A DNA stretch of 33,604 bases from Paludibacter sp. (GCA_020049335.1 JAIFKX010000283.1:1-33604); one strand, 5' to 3'. Shown: positions 1-7,476, numbered from the stretch's first letter. Notes: generated by a model from the sequence alone, not told the origin. Made by a program: numbers and translations.

Positions 1-191
1 GCTCCATCCGGACCGATAATTCCAAATATCTCGCCTTCGTTCACTTCAAAACTAACACCTACCCCTAAATCCCCTGAAGGGGAATTTAAATTAGTATTGC
101 TTTGTGTATTTGAATTACCTAAACCAGCAAATTTGCCTGATTTTTCAGAGAAATAATTCTTATATAAATTTTTTGCTTCAATTGCATACAT
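1..191 (-). CDS. ABC transporter ATP-binding protein, N-terminal fragment (cut by window edge)
   Basis: Only the first 63 codons are in the window. The start ATG is the complement of 189-191, and translation begins MYAIEAKNLYKNYF. It ends in GEIFGIIGPDGA, the opening of a Walker A loop of the GPDGAGKTT kind common in drug-export ABC ATPases of the YbhF/CcmA class. Between the first beta strand (about residues 3-12) and the strand starting VSFEVNEGE lies a stretch of about 25 residues rich in N, S and G that ordinary family members do not have. Much of it is encoded by a short interspersed repeat (61-83). It follows the hlyD-like gene by about 35 bases and should be the cytoplasmic motor of that exporter, with permease genes expected further down the operon outside the window. 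The family call rests on the Walker A start and the gene context; substrate is unknown. Confidence 0.82.
   Translation of the reverse strand, partial: MYAIEAKNLYKNYFSEKSGKFAGLGNSNTQSNTNLNSPSGDLGVGVSFEVNEGEIFGIIGPDG
61..83 (+). repeat. CCCC-TAAA-GGGG interspersed element, copy A, inside coding sequence
   Basis: Reads ACCCCTAAATCCCCTGAAGG plus GGA on the plus strand: a CCCC tract, a short A/T spacer, then CCCC-TGAA-GGGG. It matches the layout of copies at 221-244, 1169-1194 and 13632-13652. It is in frame within the ABC ATPase gene and encodes part of NSPSGDLGVG. Relative to the gene it lies in the opposite orientation to copies B and C. Confidence 0.7.
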
Positions 192-220
192 ATTAATAAT
201 TGTAAATTGTATCTACATAC

Positions 221-244
221 TCCCCTTTAGGGGTTGGGGGTTAA
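221..244 (-). repeat. CCCC-TAAA-GGGG interspersed element, copy B, at the end of the hlyD-like gene
   Basis: On the minus strand it reads TTAACCCCCAACCCCTAAAG followed by GGGA. The TAA inside CCCCTAAAGGGG is the stop codon of the hlyD-like gene, so the last residues of that protein (TPNP) come from the repeat. Confidence 0.75.
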
Positions 245-1150
245 TTTCACATTTCCATACATCCCAATTTTCAACAAACCATCATTTTTTACTGCAATTT
301 TTACAGCGTAAACCAAATTAGCACGTTCGTCGCGGGTTTGTATCGTTTTTGGTGTAAATTCGGCCTTAGAGGCTATCCAGCTTATTGTTCCTTCGTATTG
401 TTTGCTGTCTTTTTCGCCCAAGTCGGAAAAAACCTGTACTTTCTGACCAATTTTTAGTTGTGTAAGTTGGTCGGAACTAATGTAAGCGCGCAAAATAATA
501 TTTCTAGTGTCGGCTACTTTAAACAATGCTTTTCCAGGTGAGGCCAATTCGCCCATTTCGGCATATTTTGTGAGTACTGTTCCGGCAATAGGTGAAACGA
601 TACGGCATTTTTGCAATTGGTCTTCGAGTTGTTTTATTTGCAATTGCATGGCTTCTTCTTCGCCCGATAAGCTGTTGTTAGTCAGTTCTAAGGTCGATTT
701 TAAGGCTGCTTGTTGCTTTTCCAACACAGCAATTTGTGCATTTACATCATCCAATTGTTTTTGATTTACGGCATTTGCCTGAAGTAAATTCACTACACGT
801 TTTTTCTCTGTTTTTGCAGTTTCAATCTGCTGCTCAACGGCTGCCAATTGCTTGCGCGTATCTGGTTTGCGGTTTGTTAATGCTTTTCTGCCTGCACTGA
901 GTTGTTGCTTTTTTAAATAAAGTTGTACACTATCAATAGCGCCAACTGCTTGATTTTCGGCAACTTCTTGTCCTTCAACTAAGTCGAAATTGGTTATTTT
1001 ACCCATTACTTCCGACGAAACGGTTATTTCGGTAGCTTCGAAAGTTCCTGCGGCGTCAAAATCTTCGGTAGATTTTCCACACGATGAAAAGCCAATTAAC
1101 AATACAAAACTAAAAATTAATTGATTTGTAAATTTCATTTTTGTGTTCAT
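227..1150 (-). CDS. HlyD-family periplasmic adaptor lipoprotein of an ABC exporter
   Basis: Membrane-fusion protein linking an inner-membrane ABC exporter to an outer-membrane TolC-like channel. The 307-residue product starts with a lipoprotein signal: hydrophobic residues 9-22 and lipobox GFSSC, giving lipidated Cys24. A split biotinyl-lipoyl domain is visible at about 45-75 (VMGKITNFDLVEGQEV) and 183-213 (IVSPIAGTVLTKYAEMGE). A Gln/Lys/Leu-rich coiled-coil hairpin lies between them (about 77-182), and a beta-barrel-like C-terminal part follows. Met1 and Met4 are both possible starts. The gene lies between the tolC-like gene and the ABC ATPase on the same strand. Its stop codon and last few residues lie inside repeat copy B, so the original C-terminus may have been altered. 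Confidence 0.9.
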   Translation of the reverse strand: MNTKMKFTNQLIFSFVLLIGFSSCGKSTEDFDAAGTFEATEITVSSEVMGKITNFDLVEGQEVAENQAVGAIDSVQLYLKKQQLSAGRKALTNRKPDTRKQLAAVEQQIETAKTEKKRVVNLLQANAVNQKQLDDVNAQIAVLEKQQAALKSTLELTNNSLSGEEEAMQLQIKQLEDQLQKCRIVSPIAGTVLTKYAEMGELASPGKALFKVADTRNIILRAYISSDQLTQLKIGQKVQVFSDLGEKDSKQYEGTISWIASKAEFTPKTIQTRDERANLVYAVKIAVKNDGLLKIGMYGNVKLTPNP

Positions 1151-1168
1151 ATTAAATCTATTTTTTAA

Positions 1169-1194
1169 TCCCCTTTAGGGGTTTGGGGTTTAAT
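1169..1194 (-). repeat. CCCC-TAAA-GGGG interspersed element, copy C, between tolC-like and hlyD-like genes
   Basis: Plus strand core CCCCTTTAGGGGTTTGGGG at 1170-1188, the same orientation as copy B. The core is flanked by a 6-bp direct repeat TTTAAT (1164-1169 and 1189-1194). The stop codon of the tolC-like gene (complement of 1190-1192) is at its edge. Confidence 0.7.
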
Positions 1195-2449
1195 TATTCT
1201 TGTTGTTTTTTAGCTGATATACAGCCATATATAATTGTATTTCGTGCAATGCACGTGTTTGTCGCGCCAAACTTTCGGTATTTACTTCGCGTAGCATGTC
1301 GGTAATAGTTGCTGTGCCATTTTCGAGTTTGGCCGAAGTGGCTTTTTTAATATTGGTTCGAAGCAAAATAATCTCGTCGTCGTTTTTTAAAGACGATTTC
1401 AGTTTCTCAATTTCGTTTATCTGTTGTCGGTTTTGTAGATTATTGTTGAATAGAAATGTTTCTTTTTGAACATCCACCGATTTTTGACTTAGCGTTATTT
1501 TCTCCAAATTATTTTTTTGTGAATATAAACCACTCAAATTCCATGATAGTCGCAGTCCACCAATATAATAAGGCGAAATTTCGTTCGAAAGCATATTCAA
1601 ACCGGGTTTGCCATAGCCACCCTGAACAAACAAACCAACTTTAGGTAAATTGCTTGACACAATCATATCGCGCTGACTGTCGAGTGCTTTGTTTTGTGAT
1701 GCCAAAAACAATAACTCTGGGCGTTTGTTTTCCAACCCATAATCAACAGTTGCCAGAATTGGTTTCATAAACTCACTTTTTTCGTTGAAATTCAAGCTGG
1801 TAAATGCAGCCAGCATCTCGATAAATGATTTTCGAGTTGCTTGCAAATCGTTTTCTTTTTGAACAATATTAAGCTGTTCTACTTTTATGGCATCTACATC
1901 GGTTTGTCCGGCAATGCCATTTTGTTTCAGTGCTGATATACGGTCGAAATTTGCTTGTAAATCGGTTTTTACCAATGCTAATTGTGTTTGCTGCTCGTTG
2001 AGAAGCAAAATGCCAAAAAAGAGCTGATTTACACGGTCTTTGAGTGCGTAGAGGTCTACTTCGAGTTTCTGTTTTTCGGCTTCGGCCTGCGCTTTGAGTA
2101 TGTTTTTTTGTGCTTTAACGGCACCGCCATCCCATACTGTTTGACTTACATCAACTGTCGCACCGTATTGCTCTTTCGATTGTTCCAAAGTACGATTAAT
2201 CGGTGGAGGTAAAGTTATCTTAATTGCTTCAGACTGATATGTAACTTTAGCTGTCAGATTAACTTGAGGTAACCAGGCTTTGTTAGCATTAGCAATGTTA
2301 TATTCTATTGTCTTTTCAATCAGTCCGTATTGCTTGGTGAGCGGATAAAGCTCACGCGCTTTTTGCTGACAAAGGTCGAGTGTAATCGTTTGCCCTATGC
2401 TATACAGGGGCAACATCAGTAATAAAATTTTTAAACCTAATCTGTTCAT
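1190..2449 (-). CDS. TolC-family outer-membrane efflux protein
   Basis: Outer-membrane channel subunit of a tripartite efflux system. The 419-residue protein has a signal peptide (about 1-19, ending SIGQ). It then shows the two-fold repeated, Gln/Leu/Asn-rich helical pattern of TolC homologues: an LCQQKARELYPL region near the N-terminus, long amphipathic helices at about 110-210, and a second copy from about 240 with RDMIVSSNLPKVGLFVQGGY. Length fits the family (about 400-480). It lies downstream of tetR and upstream of the hlyD-like adaptor on the same strand, with a 20-base gap to tetR, so the genes probably form one transcript. The exporter type (ABC rather than RND) is inferred from the ATPase start at the window edge. 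Confidence 0.9.
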   Translation of the reverse strand: MNRLGLKILLLMLPLYSIGQTITLDLCQQKARELYPLTKQYGLIEKTIEYNIANANKAWLPQVNLTAKVTYQSEAIKITLPPPINRTLEQSKEQYGATVDVSQTVWDGGAVKAQKNILKAQAEAEKQKLEVDLYALKDRVNQLFFGILLLNEQQTQLALVKTDLQANFDRISALKQNGIAGQTDVDAIKVEQLNIVQKENDLQATRKSFIEMLAAFTSLNFNEKSEFMKPILATVDYGLENKRPELLFLASQNKALDSQRDMIVSSNLPKVGLFVQGGYGKPGLNMLSNEISPYYIGGLRLSWNLSGLYSQKNNLEKITLSQKSVDVQKETFLFNNNLQNRQQINEIEKLKSSLKNDDEIILLRTNIKKATSAKLENGTATITDMLREVNTESLARQTRALHEIQLYMAVYQLKNNKNN

Positions 2450-2468
2450 ATTTAGTTTGTTTTAAAAA

Positions 2469-3092
2469 TTACGGACGTAAATAACTCAGCACAATATTCA
2501 CATTTTCGGCTCGGCGATGAGCAAGTAAAAACTTTAGTTGAATATCGTTAAGCTCTGCAACATTCACTGCAATGGGAAGCATTGTAAATAGCGCTAAATT
2601 GAGTGAGACAATAGTAAACATAATATCGATAAAAGAGCAGTTTTTTACTTTTCCAGCCGCAATTTCAGTTTCCAATTCTTTGCTCATAATTGAAATAAGC
2701 TTCTCTGGTAAAGCGTGGAGTCTTTCTTTTAAGATTTTCAGTTGTTCAGGCTGCCGGGATAATTCATTGAGAATTAACATCGGCATTTTAGGATTTTCAG
2801 AAAGTATATCAAAATGAGTCTCCACAATGTGTTTTATTTTGTCGGTAAAACTCAAATTTTCGAGTTGAGTTGTATCAAAAACGCGCTGAAAAAGTAATTT
2901 AAACTTACTCTCGAAGATTGAATTGAAAAGATTCTCTTTTGTTCGGAAATAATAATGTATCAATGCCTGATTACAGCCTACCGACTTTGCAATTTGCGTA
3001 GTAGATGTGGCTGCGAATCCACGTTCAAGAAACATTTGTTCGGCTGTTTCGAGAATGGTTTGTTCCATCGATTTTTCGGAGTTAATATCCAT
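2469..3092 (-). CDS. TetR/AcrR-family transcriptional regulator
   Basis: The 207-residue protein carries an N-terminal TetR helix-turn-helix at about residues 9-60: ILETAEQMFLERGFAATSTT followed by QIAKSVGCNQALIHYYFRTK. The C-terminal ligand-binding and dimerisation region is all-helical and variable, so the inducer cannot be read from it. It is the first gene of the efflux operon and most likely represses itself and the exporter genes behind it. A repeated, partly inverted A/T motif lies directly upstream (3093-3123), just downstream of a probable promoter. The start at 3092 is preferred; Met9 (3068) is an alternative that would still keep the whole HTH. Confidence 0.92.
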   Translation of the reverse strand: MDINSEKSMEQTILETAEQMFLERGFAATSTTQIAKSVGCNQALIHYYFRTKENLFNSIFESKFKLLFQRVFDTTQLENLSFTDKIKHIVETHFDILSENPKMPMLILNELSRQPEQLKILKERLHALPEKLISIMSKELETEIAAGKVKNCSFIDIMFTIVSLNLALFTMLPIAVNVAELNDIQLKFLLAHRRAENVNIVLSYLRP

Positions 3093-3123
3093 ATTTAATA
3101 AGTTAGTTTAATAAGTCTATTAA
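3093..3123. promoter_or_regulatory. Operator-like repeat in front of tetR
   Basis: TTTAATAAGT occurs twice with a 13-bp period (3094-3103 and 3107-3116). The second copy begins an inverted repeat TTAATA-AGTC-TATTAA (3108-3123). It lies between the probable -7 box and the tetR start codon, where a repressor would block transcription. Binding by the adjacent TetR protein is inferred. Confidence 0.4.
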
Positions 3124-3130
3124 TAATGTG

Positions 3131-3160
3131 CAAAGTAAATAAATAGAATTGGAATAACAA
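3131..3160 (-). promoter_or_regulatory. Probable promoter of the tetR efflux operon
   Basis: On the minus strand a TTG (complement of 3158-3160) is followed after 19 bases by TTACTTTG (complement of 3131-3138). This is one mismatch from the Bacteroidota -7 consensus TAnnTTTG. It would give a leader of about 30 bases. Confidence 0.4.
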
Positions 3161-3231
3161 GGTTAAATTTGATTAAATATGTTGTTGATTATATTAACTG
3201 AAAACCATGTTGAAAACTTTTCACTCCCTAT

Positions 3232-3264
3232 TTTGCTCATTTACATATTAAATCATTATTTTTG
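3232..3264 (+). promoter_or_regulatory. Probable promoter of the TPR gene
   Basis: TTTG (3232-3235), a 21-base spacer and TATTTTTG (3257-3264) match the Bacteroidota -33/-7 pattern. Transcription would begin around 3270, only about 10 bases before the ATG at 3281 and downstream of the further in-frame ATG at 3179, which supports the 3281 start. Confidence 0.55.
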
Positions 3265-3280
3265 TACAAAAAATATCCTT

Positions 3281-4657
3281 ATGGGTCGAAAACTGCAATT
3301 TCAGCTTGACGATGAATCGTCCGAATTAATTTCCCGCTACGAACTATTTCTGGCAGGTAAAGGTCCGGGGTATTTCGATGTGGAAGAGCTAGAAACGATT
3401 GTTGATTATTTTTTGCGAAAAGGAAAAACCAAAGAAAGTTCCAAAGCGCTTGAGCTGGGAATGCAATTGCATCCCGGTAGTTCGAGCTTGCAAACAAAGC
3501 GGGCTAAAATATATTTAGCACTTGGCGAAACGCAAAAAGCCATGCGAATTTTGGATACTCTTAGCGAAAGTACCGAGTATGAATTATTACTGCTCAAAGC
3601 GGAGGCAATGGTAAAATCGGGTAGGAGCAAAGAGGCCGAATTTATTTGTAACTCAATACTTGATAATGAGATAGAAGATGTTGATAATATATGTATCGAC
3701 ATCGCTTTTGTTTTTATTGCCGATTTAAATATTGTAAAAGCACTCCATTTTTTAAAAATTGGCGACAAATACAACGATAAAAATTCAGATTTACTTTTCG
3801 AATTGGCATTCTGTTACGAGCAGCTGCTCGATTCGGAATTGGCCATCGATACCTACAATCGAATCATAAATATCGACTCTTATTCGTCCGAAGCATGGTT
3901 CAATTTGGGACAGGTTTATTTTGTTTTGCAAGATTTTGAAAAGGCTTTATCAGCCTACGATTTTGTGTTGGCAATAAACGAAAATGATTCCTTGGCATGT
4001 TTACAAAAAGCACATACACACTTTCAAATCGAAGAATATCAGCAGGCTGTTGATGCTTATATTGATTATGGCAAAATGTCGGGCGAAGATTGGCAGACCC
4101 ATTTATTTGTGGGCGAATGTTACGAAAAATTAGAACTTTTCGACAAAGCAATCGAATATTATGAACAATCGCTGTTCGAAAAGGCCGACAATTATGATGC
4201 GCTAACCGGAATTGCGATATGTTTGTTGGAAAAAGAGCAATTTACCGAAAGTTTGGTATATACTCAGCGAGCCCTTGAATTGCAAGAAGATGCGCCAGAT
4301 GCTTGGGTATATTTAGCCGAAGCATTGGTTGGTATCGAGCGATTGGATGAGGCATTGCTTGCATACCTCAAATCGATTACGCTCGAAGCAAATCAGCCCG
4401 ATACCTTAATGGCAATTGCCAATATCTGCATGGACAAAGGCGAATGGAAAATGGCACTCGATTATTATTTAGCTGCTTACGATCAGGATATTACGCTCGA
4501 ATACATTGACCTATTTATAGCCGTAGCATTTTATAAAAATGATAATATTACAGCTTCTACAACTTATCTTAAAAAAGCAATATCTCAAAATTTGGAAGCG
4601 GAAAGACTGTTTTTCGAAGTTTGCGAAGATGCGAACCGTGAAGATTTCTTAATTTAA
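3281..4657 (+). CDS. Tetratricopeptide-repeat protein
   Basis: A 458-residue protein made almost entirely of TPR helical pairs, with repeated patterns such as AWFNLGQVYFVLQDFEKALS, GECYEKLELFDKAIEYYEQS and AWVYLAEALVGIERLDEALL. There is no signal peptide or membrane segment after the chosen start, so it is probably cytoplasmic. TPR arrays bind other proteins, and no partner or enzyme domain is visible. I start it at MGRKLQFQLDD (3281) rather than an in-frame ATG at 3179. The extra 34 residues would be hydrophobic and unlike the rest, and a good promoter lies between the two starts. It is divergent from the tetR operon and about 50 bases before the DedA gene. Confidence 0.88.
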   Translation: MGRKLQFQLDDESSELISRYELFLAGKGPGYFDVEELETIVDYFLRKGKTKESSKALELGMQLHPGSSSLQTKRAKIYLALGETQKAMRILDTLSESTEYELLLLKAEAMVKSGRSKEAEFICNSILDNEIEDVDNICIDIAFVFIADLNIVKALHFLKIGDKYNDKNSDLLFELAFCYEQLLDSELAIDTYNRIINIDSYSSEAWFNLGQVYFVLQDFEKALSAYDFVLAINENDSLACLQKAHTHFQIEEYQQAVDAYIDYGKMSGEDWQTHLFVGECYEKLELFDKAIEYYEQSLFEKADNYDALTGIAICLLEKEQFTESLVYTQRALELQEDAPDAWVYLAEALVGIERLDEALLAYLKSITLEANQPDTLMAIANICMDKGEWKMALDYYLAAYDQDITLEYIDLFIAVAFYKNDNITASTTYLKKAISQNLEAERLFFEVCEDANREDFLI

Positions 4658-4707
4658 AATTCTAATTCTTTTTACAATTTTATAAATCCCCAAAATATTT
4701 TTTACTT

Positions 4708-5427
4708 ATGACTAAAAAAGTTTTAATGATAATTTCAATTATCACACTGAGTTTTAGCCTTTCAGCACAAGATAGTGCACAAATTTCTGTTCCCGATACG
4801 CTGAGTATTATACAAAAAGTAGAAAAATGGTACGAAAAAAATATGGATTATGGAAGTATTACCTTGTTAATGGCAGTCGAAAGTTCGTTTATTCCTTTTC
4901 CTTCCGAAGTGGTAATTCCGCCTGCAGCCTACATTGCCAGCAAGCCCGATAGCCATTTAAATATTTTTTTAGTAGTGCTTTTTGGTACTTTGGGTGCGCT
5001 TATTGGTGCTTATATTAATTATTTTTTAGCTCTGTGGCTTGGTCGACCTGTTATGTATAAAATTGCAGATAGTAAATTTGGAAAAATATTGTTGCTTTCG
5101 AGTGAAAAAATTATAAAAGCTGAGACCTATTTCAACGACCACGGTAAAGTGTCCACTTTTATTGGTCGCTTAATTCCTGGAATTCGTCAGCTCATTTCCT
5201 TGCCTGCCGGTTTGGCGCGTATGAATTTTTTGAGTTTTACGCTCTACACCTTATTGGGGGCTGGAATATGGAATGTCATATTGGCACTTTTGGGCTATAT
5301 TGCTCACGGACAAGCTGATTTAATTAATACATATAGCCACGAATTAAGTATTGCTATTTTGGCCATTTTAGGTGTTGTTATTTTATATTATGCTATACGA
5401 TTTATTTTGAAAAAATCGAAGAAATAA
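4708..5427 (+). CDS. DedA-family (VTT domain) membrane protein with N-terminal extension
   Basis: Polytopic inner-membrane protein of the DedA/SNARE-associated family, whose members have been linked to lipid-carrier or phospholipid flipping and membrane homeostasis. The 239-residue sequence shows the family motifs FPSEVVIPPAAYIA (about 64-77) and FIGRLIPGIRQLISLPAG (about 151-168), with the conserved acidic and arginine residues (E67, R154, R160). It has hydrophobic segments around 85-112, 170-200 and 213-235. Unlike the E. coli members it begins with what looks like a cleavable signal peptide (residues 1-20, ending LSAQ) and about 30 polar residues before the core. It is probably co-transcribed with the TPR gene in front and aroE behind (30-base gap), though the functions do not obviously connect. 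Confidence 0.9.
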   Translation: MTKKVLMIISIITLSFSLSAQDSAQISVPDTLSIIQKVEKWYEKNMDYGSITLLMAVESSFIPFPSEVVIPPAAYIASKPDSHLNIFLVVLFGTLGALIGAYINYFLALWLGRPVMYKIADSKFGKILLLSSEKIIKAETYFNDHGKVSTFIGRLIPGIRQLISLPAGLARMNFLSFTLYTLLGAGIWNVILALLGYIAHGQADLINTYSHELSIAILAILGVVILYYAIRFILKKSKK

Positions 5428-5457
5428 TTTTTTAATAACATTTATGTAAGGTATTTT

Positions 5458-6195
5458 ATGCAACAATATGGATTAATTGGTTATCCACTTGGACATTCAT
5501 TCTCGAAACGTTTTTTTACCGAAAAGTTTGAAAATGAACAAATAGATGCTATTTTCGAATCGTATCCAATTGATAGTATTCAGAAATTCAGTGAGTTAAT
5601 TGCTGCGGTTAAGTTAAATGGTCTGAATGTAACTATTCCTTATAAAGAGCAAGTTATACCATTTTTGGACGAACTGGATGAAAATGCTGCCGAAATTGGA
5701 GCTGTAAATGTTATCAAATTTATTCGCAATGAAAATTCGTTGAGGCTCAAAGGTTTTAATACTGATGCCATCGGATTCGAGAATTCGCTCCGCCCTTATT
5801 TACAACCACACCACACCAAAGCCTTGATACTTGGCACTGGTGGAGCTTCTAAGGCTATAAAGTTTGTACTTCAAAAATTGGGTTTTGCCGTTTTGTTTGT
5901 TTCGCGTTCTTCAGCCGATGGTAGGCTTACTTACAATGCTCTAAATAAGCAAATTATCGATGAATTTACTCTTATTGTAAATGCATCGCCTGTTGGTACT
6001 TTTCCAAATATAGATGAATGTCCGGCAATTCCATATCAATTTTTATCGAATAAACATTTGCTGTTTGATGTAGTTTACAATCCTGCCGAAACGCTTTTTT
6101 TGAAAAAAGGACGCGAATATGGAGCCGTGGGTTTAAATGGTGAACAAATGTTGGTTGAACAGGCTGTTGCGGCTTGGGAAATTTGGAATAAATAG
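5458..6195 (+). CDS. aroE: Shikimate dehydrogenase
   Basis: Reduces 3-dehydroshikimate to shikimate with NADPH, the fourth step of the chorismate pathway to aromatic amino acids. The 245-residue protein has the substrate pocket GYPLGHSFSKRFF (S14 and S16), NVTIPYKE with catalytic Lys63, the NV pair at 84-85 and the catalytic Asp103 in FNTDAIGF. The nucleotide-binding loop GTGGASKA and the late motifs VVYNPAETLFL and GLNGEQMLVEQA follow. All key residues are present. It is slightly shorter than E. coli AroE (272), which is normal in this phylum. It lies 30 bases after the DedA gene; a separate promoter for hpt lies downstream of it. Confidence 0.96.
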   Translation: MQQYGLIGYPLGHSFSKRFFTEKFENEQIDAIFESYPIDSIQKFSELIAAVKLNGLNVTIPYKEQVIPFLDELDENAAEIGAVNVIKFIRNENSLRLKGFNTDAIGFENSLRPYLQPHHTKALILGTGGASKAIKFVLQKLGFAVLFVSRSSADGRLTYNALNKQIIDEFTLIVNASPVGTFPNIDECPAIPYQFLSNKHLLFDVVYNPAETLFLKKGREYGAVGLNGEQMLVEQAVAAWEIWNK

Positions 6196-6258
6196 CTTAA
6201 CCCAAAGGGCTGAGCAGTTAAGTGAATCATTAAATTAGAATAATAGGGCTTTTTTTAG

Positions 6259-6266
6259 TACTTTTG
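6259..6266 (+). promoter_or_regulatory. Probable -7 box of the hpt-adk-obg transcript
   Basis: TACTTTTG fits TAnnTTTG exactly and is about 49 bases before the hpt ATG. No clear -33 TTTG was found. GTAC on both sides of TTTT also makes a small inverted repeat here. Confidence 0.4.
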
Positions 6267-6314
6267 TACTCAAATTTTATTAAAATCGGATAAATATTTT
6301 ATTATCAGCTCTTT

Positions 6315-6854
6315 ATGGATATTATAAAAATCAAAGACAAAAAATTTACATTATCGATACCCGAAAGTGATATTTTAGCAGCAGTTAAAACTGTTGCATA
6401 TCAAATAAATACAGATCTTCAGGGAACTAATCCTTTGTTTATTTGCGTTTTAAATGGTGCTTTTATGTTTGCATCTGATTTAATGAAAGATATAAATTTT
6501 CCTTGTGAAATTACGTTTATTAAACTTTCGTCGTATGAGGGCTTGTACACTTCGGGTTCTGTAAAAGAAATTATCGGACTCAACGAAAGCGTTGTTGGCA
6601 GAAATATAGTAGTGGTCGAAGATATTGTTGATACAGGTATTACTATGGAGCGAATTTTAGAATCCTTACTTGCAAAAGGGGCAAAGGACATTCGAATTGC
6701 CACTTTCTTGCAAAAACCCGATGCGCTTAAACGTGATATTAAAATTGATTATATTGCCATGAAAATTCCAAACGACTTTATTGTTGGTTATGGGTTGGAT
6801 TATGATGGCTATGGACGTAACCTTAAAAACATCTATACTGTTGTAAGTAATTGA
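6315..6854 (+). CDS. hpt: Hypoxanthine phosphoribosyltransferase
   Basis: Purine salvage enzyme joining hypoxanthine (and usually guanine) to PRPP to give IMP or GMP. The 179-residue length is typical. The PRPP-binding motif VVVEDIVDTGITM is at 99-111, including the E-D pair (102-103) and D106. The pyrophosphate loop region VLNGAFMFASDL is at about 45-56, and KIDYIAMKIPNDFIVGYGLD forms the base-recognition end. It heads the block hpt-adk-obg, an order found in many Bacteroidales. The gap to adk is 25 bases, so they are probably co-transcribed. Confidence 0.95.
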   Translation: MDIIKIKDKKFTLSIPESDILAAVKTVAYQINTDLQGTNPLFICVLNGAFMFASDLMKDINFPCEITFIKLSSYEGLYTSGSVKEIIGLNESVVGRNIVVVEDIVDTGITMERILESLLAKGAKDIRIATFLQKPDALKRDIKIDYIAMKIPNDFIVGYGLDYDGYGRNLKNIYTVVSN

Positions 6855-6879
6855 TTTTTAAATTATAAACAGATATTAT

Positions 6880-7461
6880 ATGTTAAACATTATGTTGTGC
6901 GGTGCCCCGGGATGTGGCAAAGGCACTCAAAGTGCTTTATTAGTAGAAAAATACAACTTAAAGCATCTCTCCACAGGCGAGCTTTTGCGCGCCGAAATTG
7001 AGTCAAAGTCGGAAGTTGGAATATTAGCTGATTCGTATATTTCGAAGGGAAATTTAGTTCCCGATGAAATGATTATCGAAATTTTACTCAAATCGACTGA
7101 TTTGTTGGCTAATAAATCCTGCGGTTTTATTCTCGATGGATTTCCTCGAACAGTAGAACAGGCGATGGCACTCGAAAATATTTCGAAAGGAAGTCCTAAT
7201 GATATAAATTTTTTAATTGATATTCAGGTAGAAACCAAAGAATTGATTACAAGACTTTTGAAAAGAGGTGAAACTTCGGGTCGTAGCGATGATAATTTGG
7301 ATACGATAAAAAAGCGTTTGCAGATTTACGAAACCAAAACAGCGCCCGTAAATGATTATTATAAAGGTCTTGGTAAATATCATGCTATCAATGGTATGGG
7401 TGAAGTTGACGAAATATTTTCTCGGATATCAGAAGTAATAAATACGGAATTCAAAAAATAA
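6880..7461 (+). CDS. adk: Adenylate kinase (short form)
   Basis: Converts ATP + AMP to two ADP in the cytoplasm. The 193-residue protein has the P-loop GAPGCGKGT (8-16), the AMP-site pattern STGELLRAE, and FILDGFPRTVEQA. Its LID is very short (LLKRGETSGRSDD), so it belongs to the short class without the zinc- or loop-bearing LID of E. coli Adk. RSDDN..TIKKRL supplies the usual late arginines. It lies between hpt and obg on the same strand. A palindromic repeat (7477-7514) lies in the gap to obg. Confidence 0.96.
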   Translation: MLNIMLCGAPGCGKGTQSALLVEKYNLKHLSTGELLRAEIESKSEVGILADSYISKGNLVPDEMIIEILLKSTDLLANKSCGFILDGFPRTVEQAMALENISKGSPNDINFLIDIQVETKELITRLLKRGETSGRSDDNLDTIKKRLQIYETKTAPVNDYYKGLGKYHAINGMGEVDEIFSRISEVINTEFKK

Positions 7462-7476
7462 TTTACTGCAAAATGT

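Noticed and set aside
507-764. Plus-strand frame opposite the hlyD-like gene, and similar long frames opposite tolC-like, nrdJ, ftsK, the RND pump and others
   Set aside because: They overlap well-supported genes completely and show no family motifs or promoters; they are shadows of real coding sequence.
3179-3280. N-terminal extension of the TPR protein as a membrane anchor
   Set aside because: A good promoter lies inside this stretch, so the upstream ATG would not be in the main transcript.
6194-6224. Terminator between aroE and hpt (CTTAAC...GTTAAG, with inner CCCAAAGGG)
   Set aside because: The stems are short, the loop is large and no T run follows; not strong enough to annotate.
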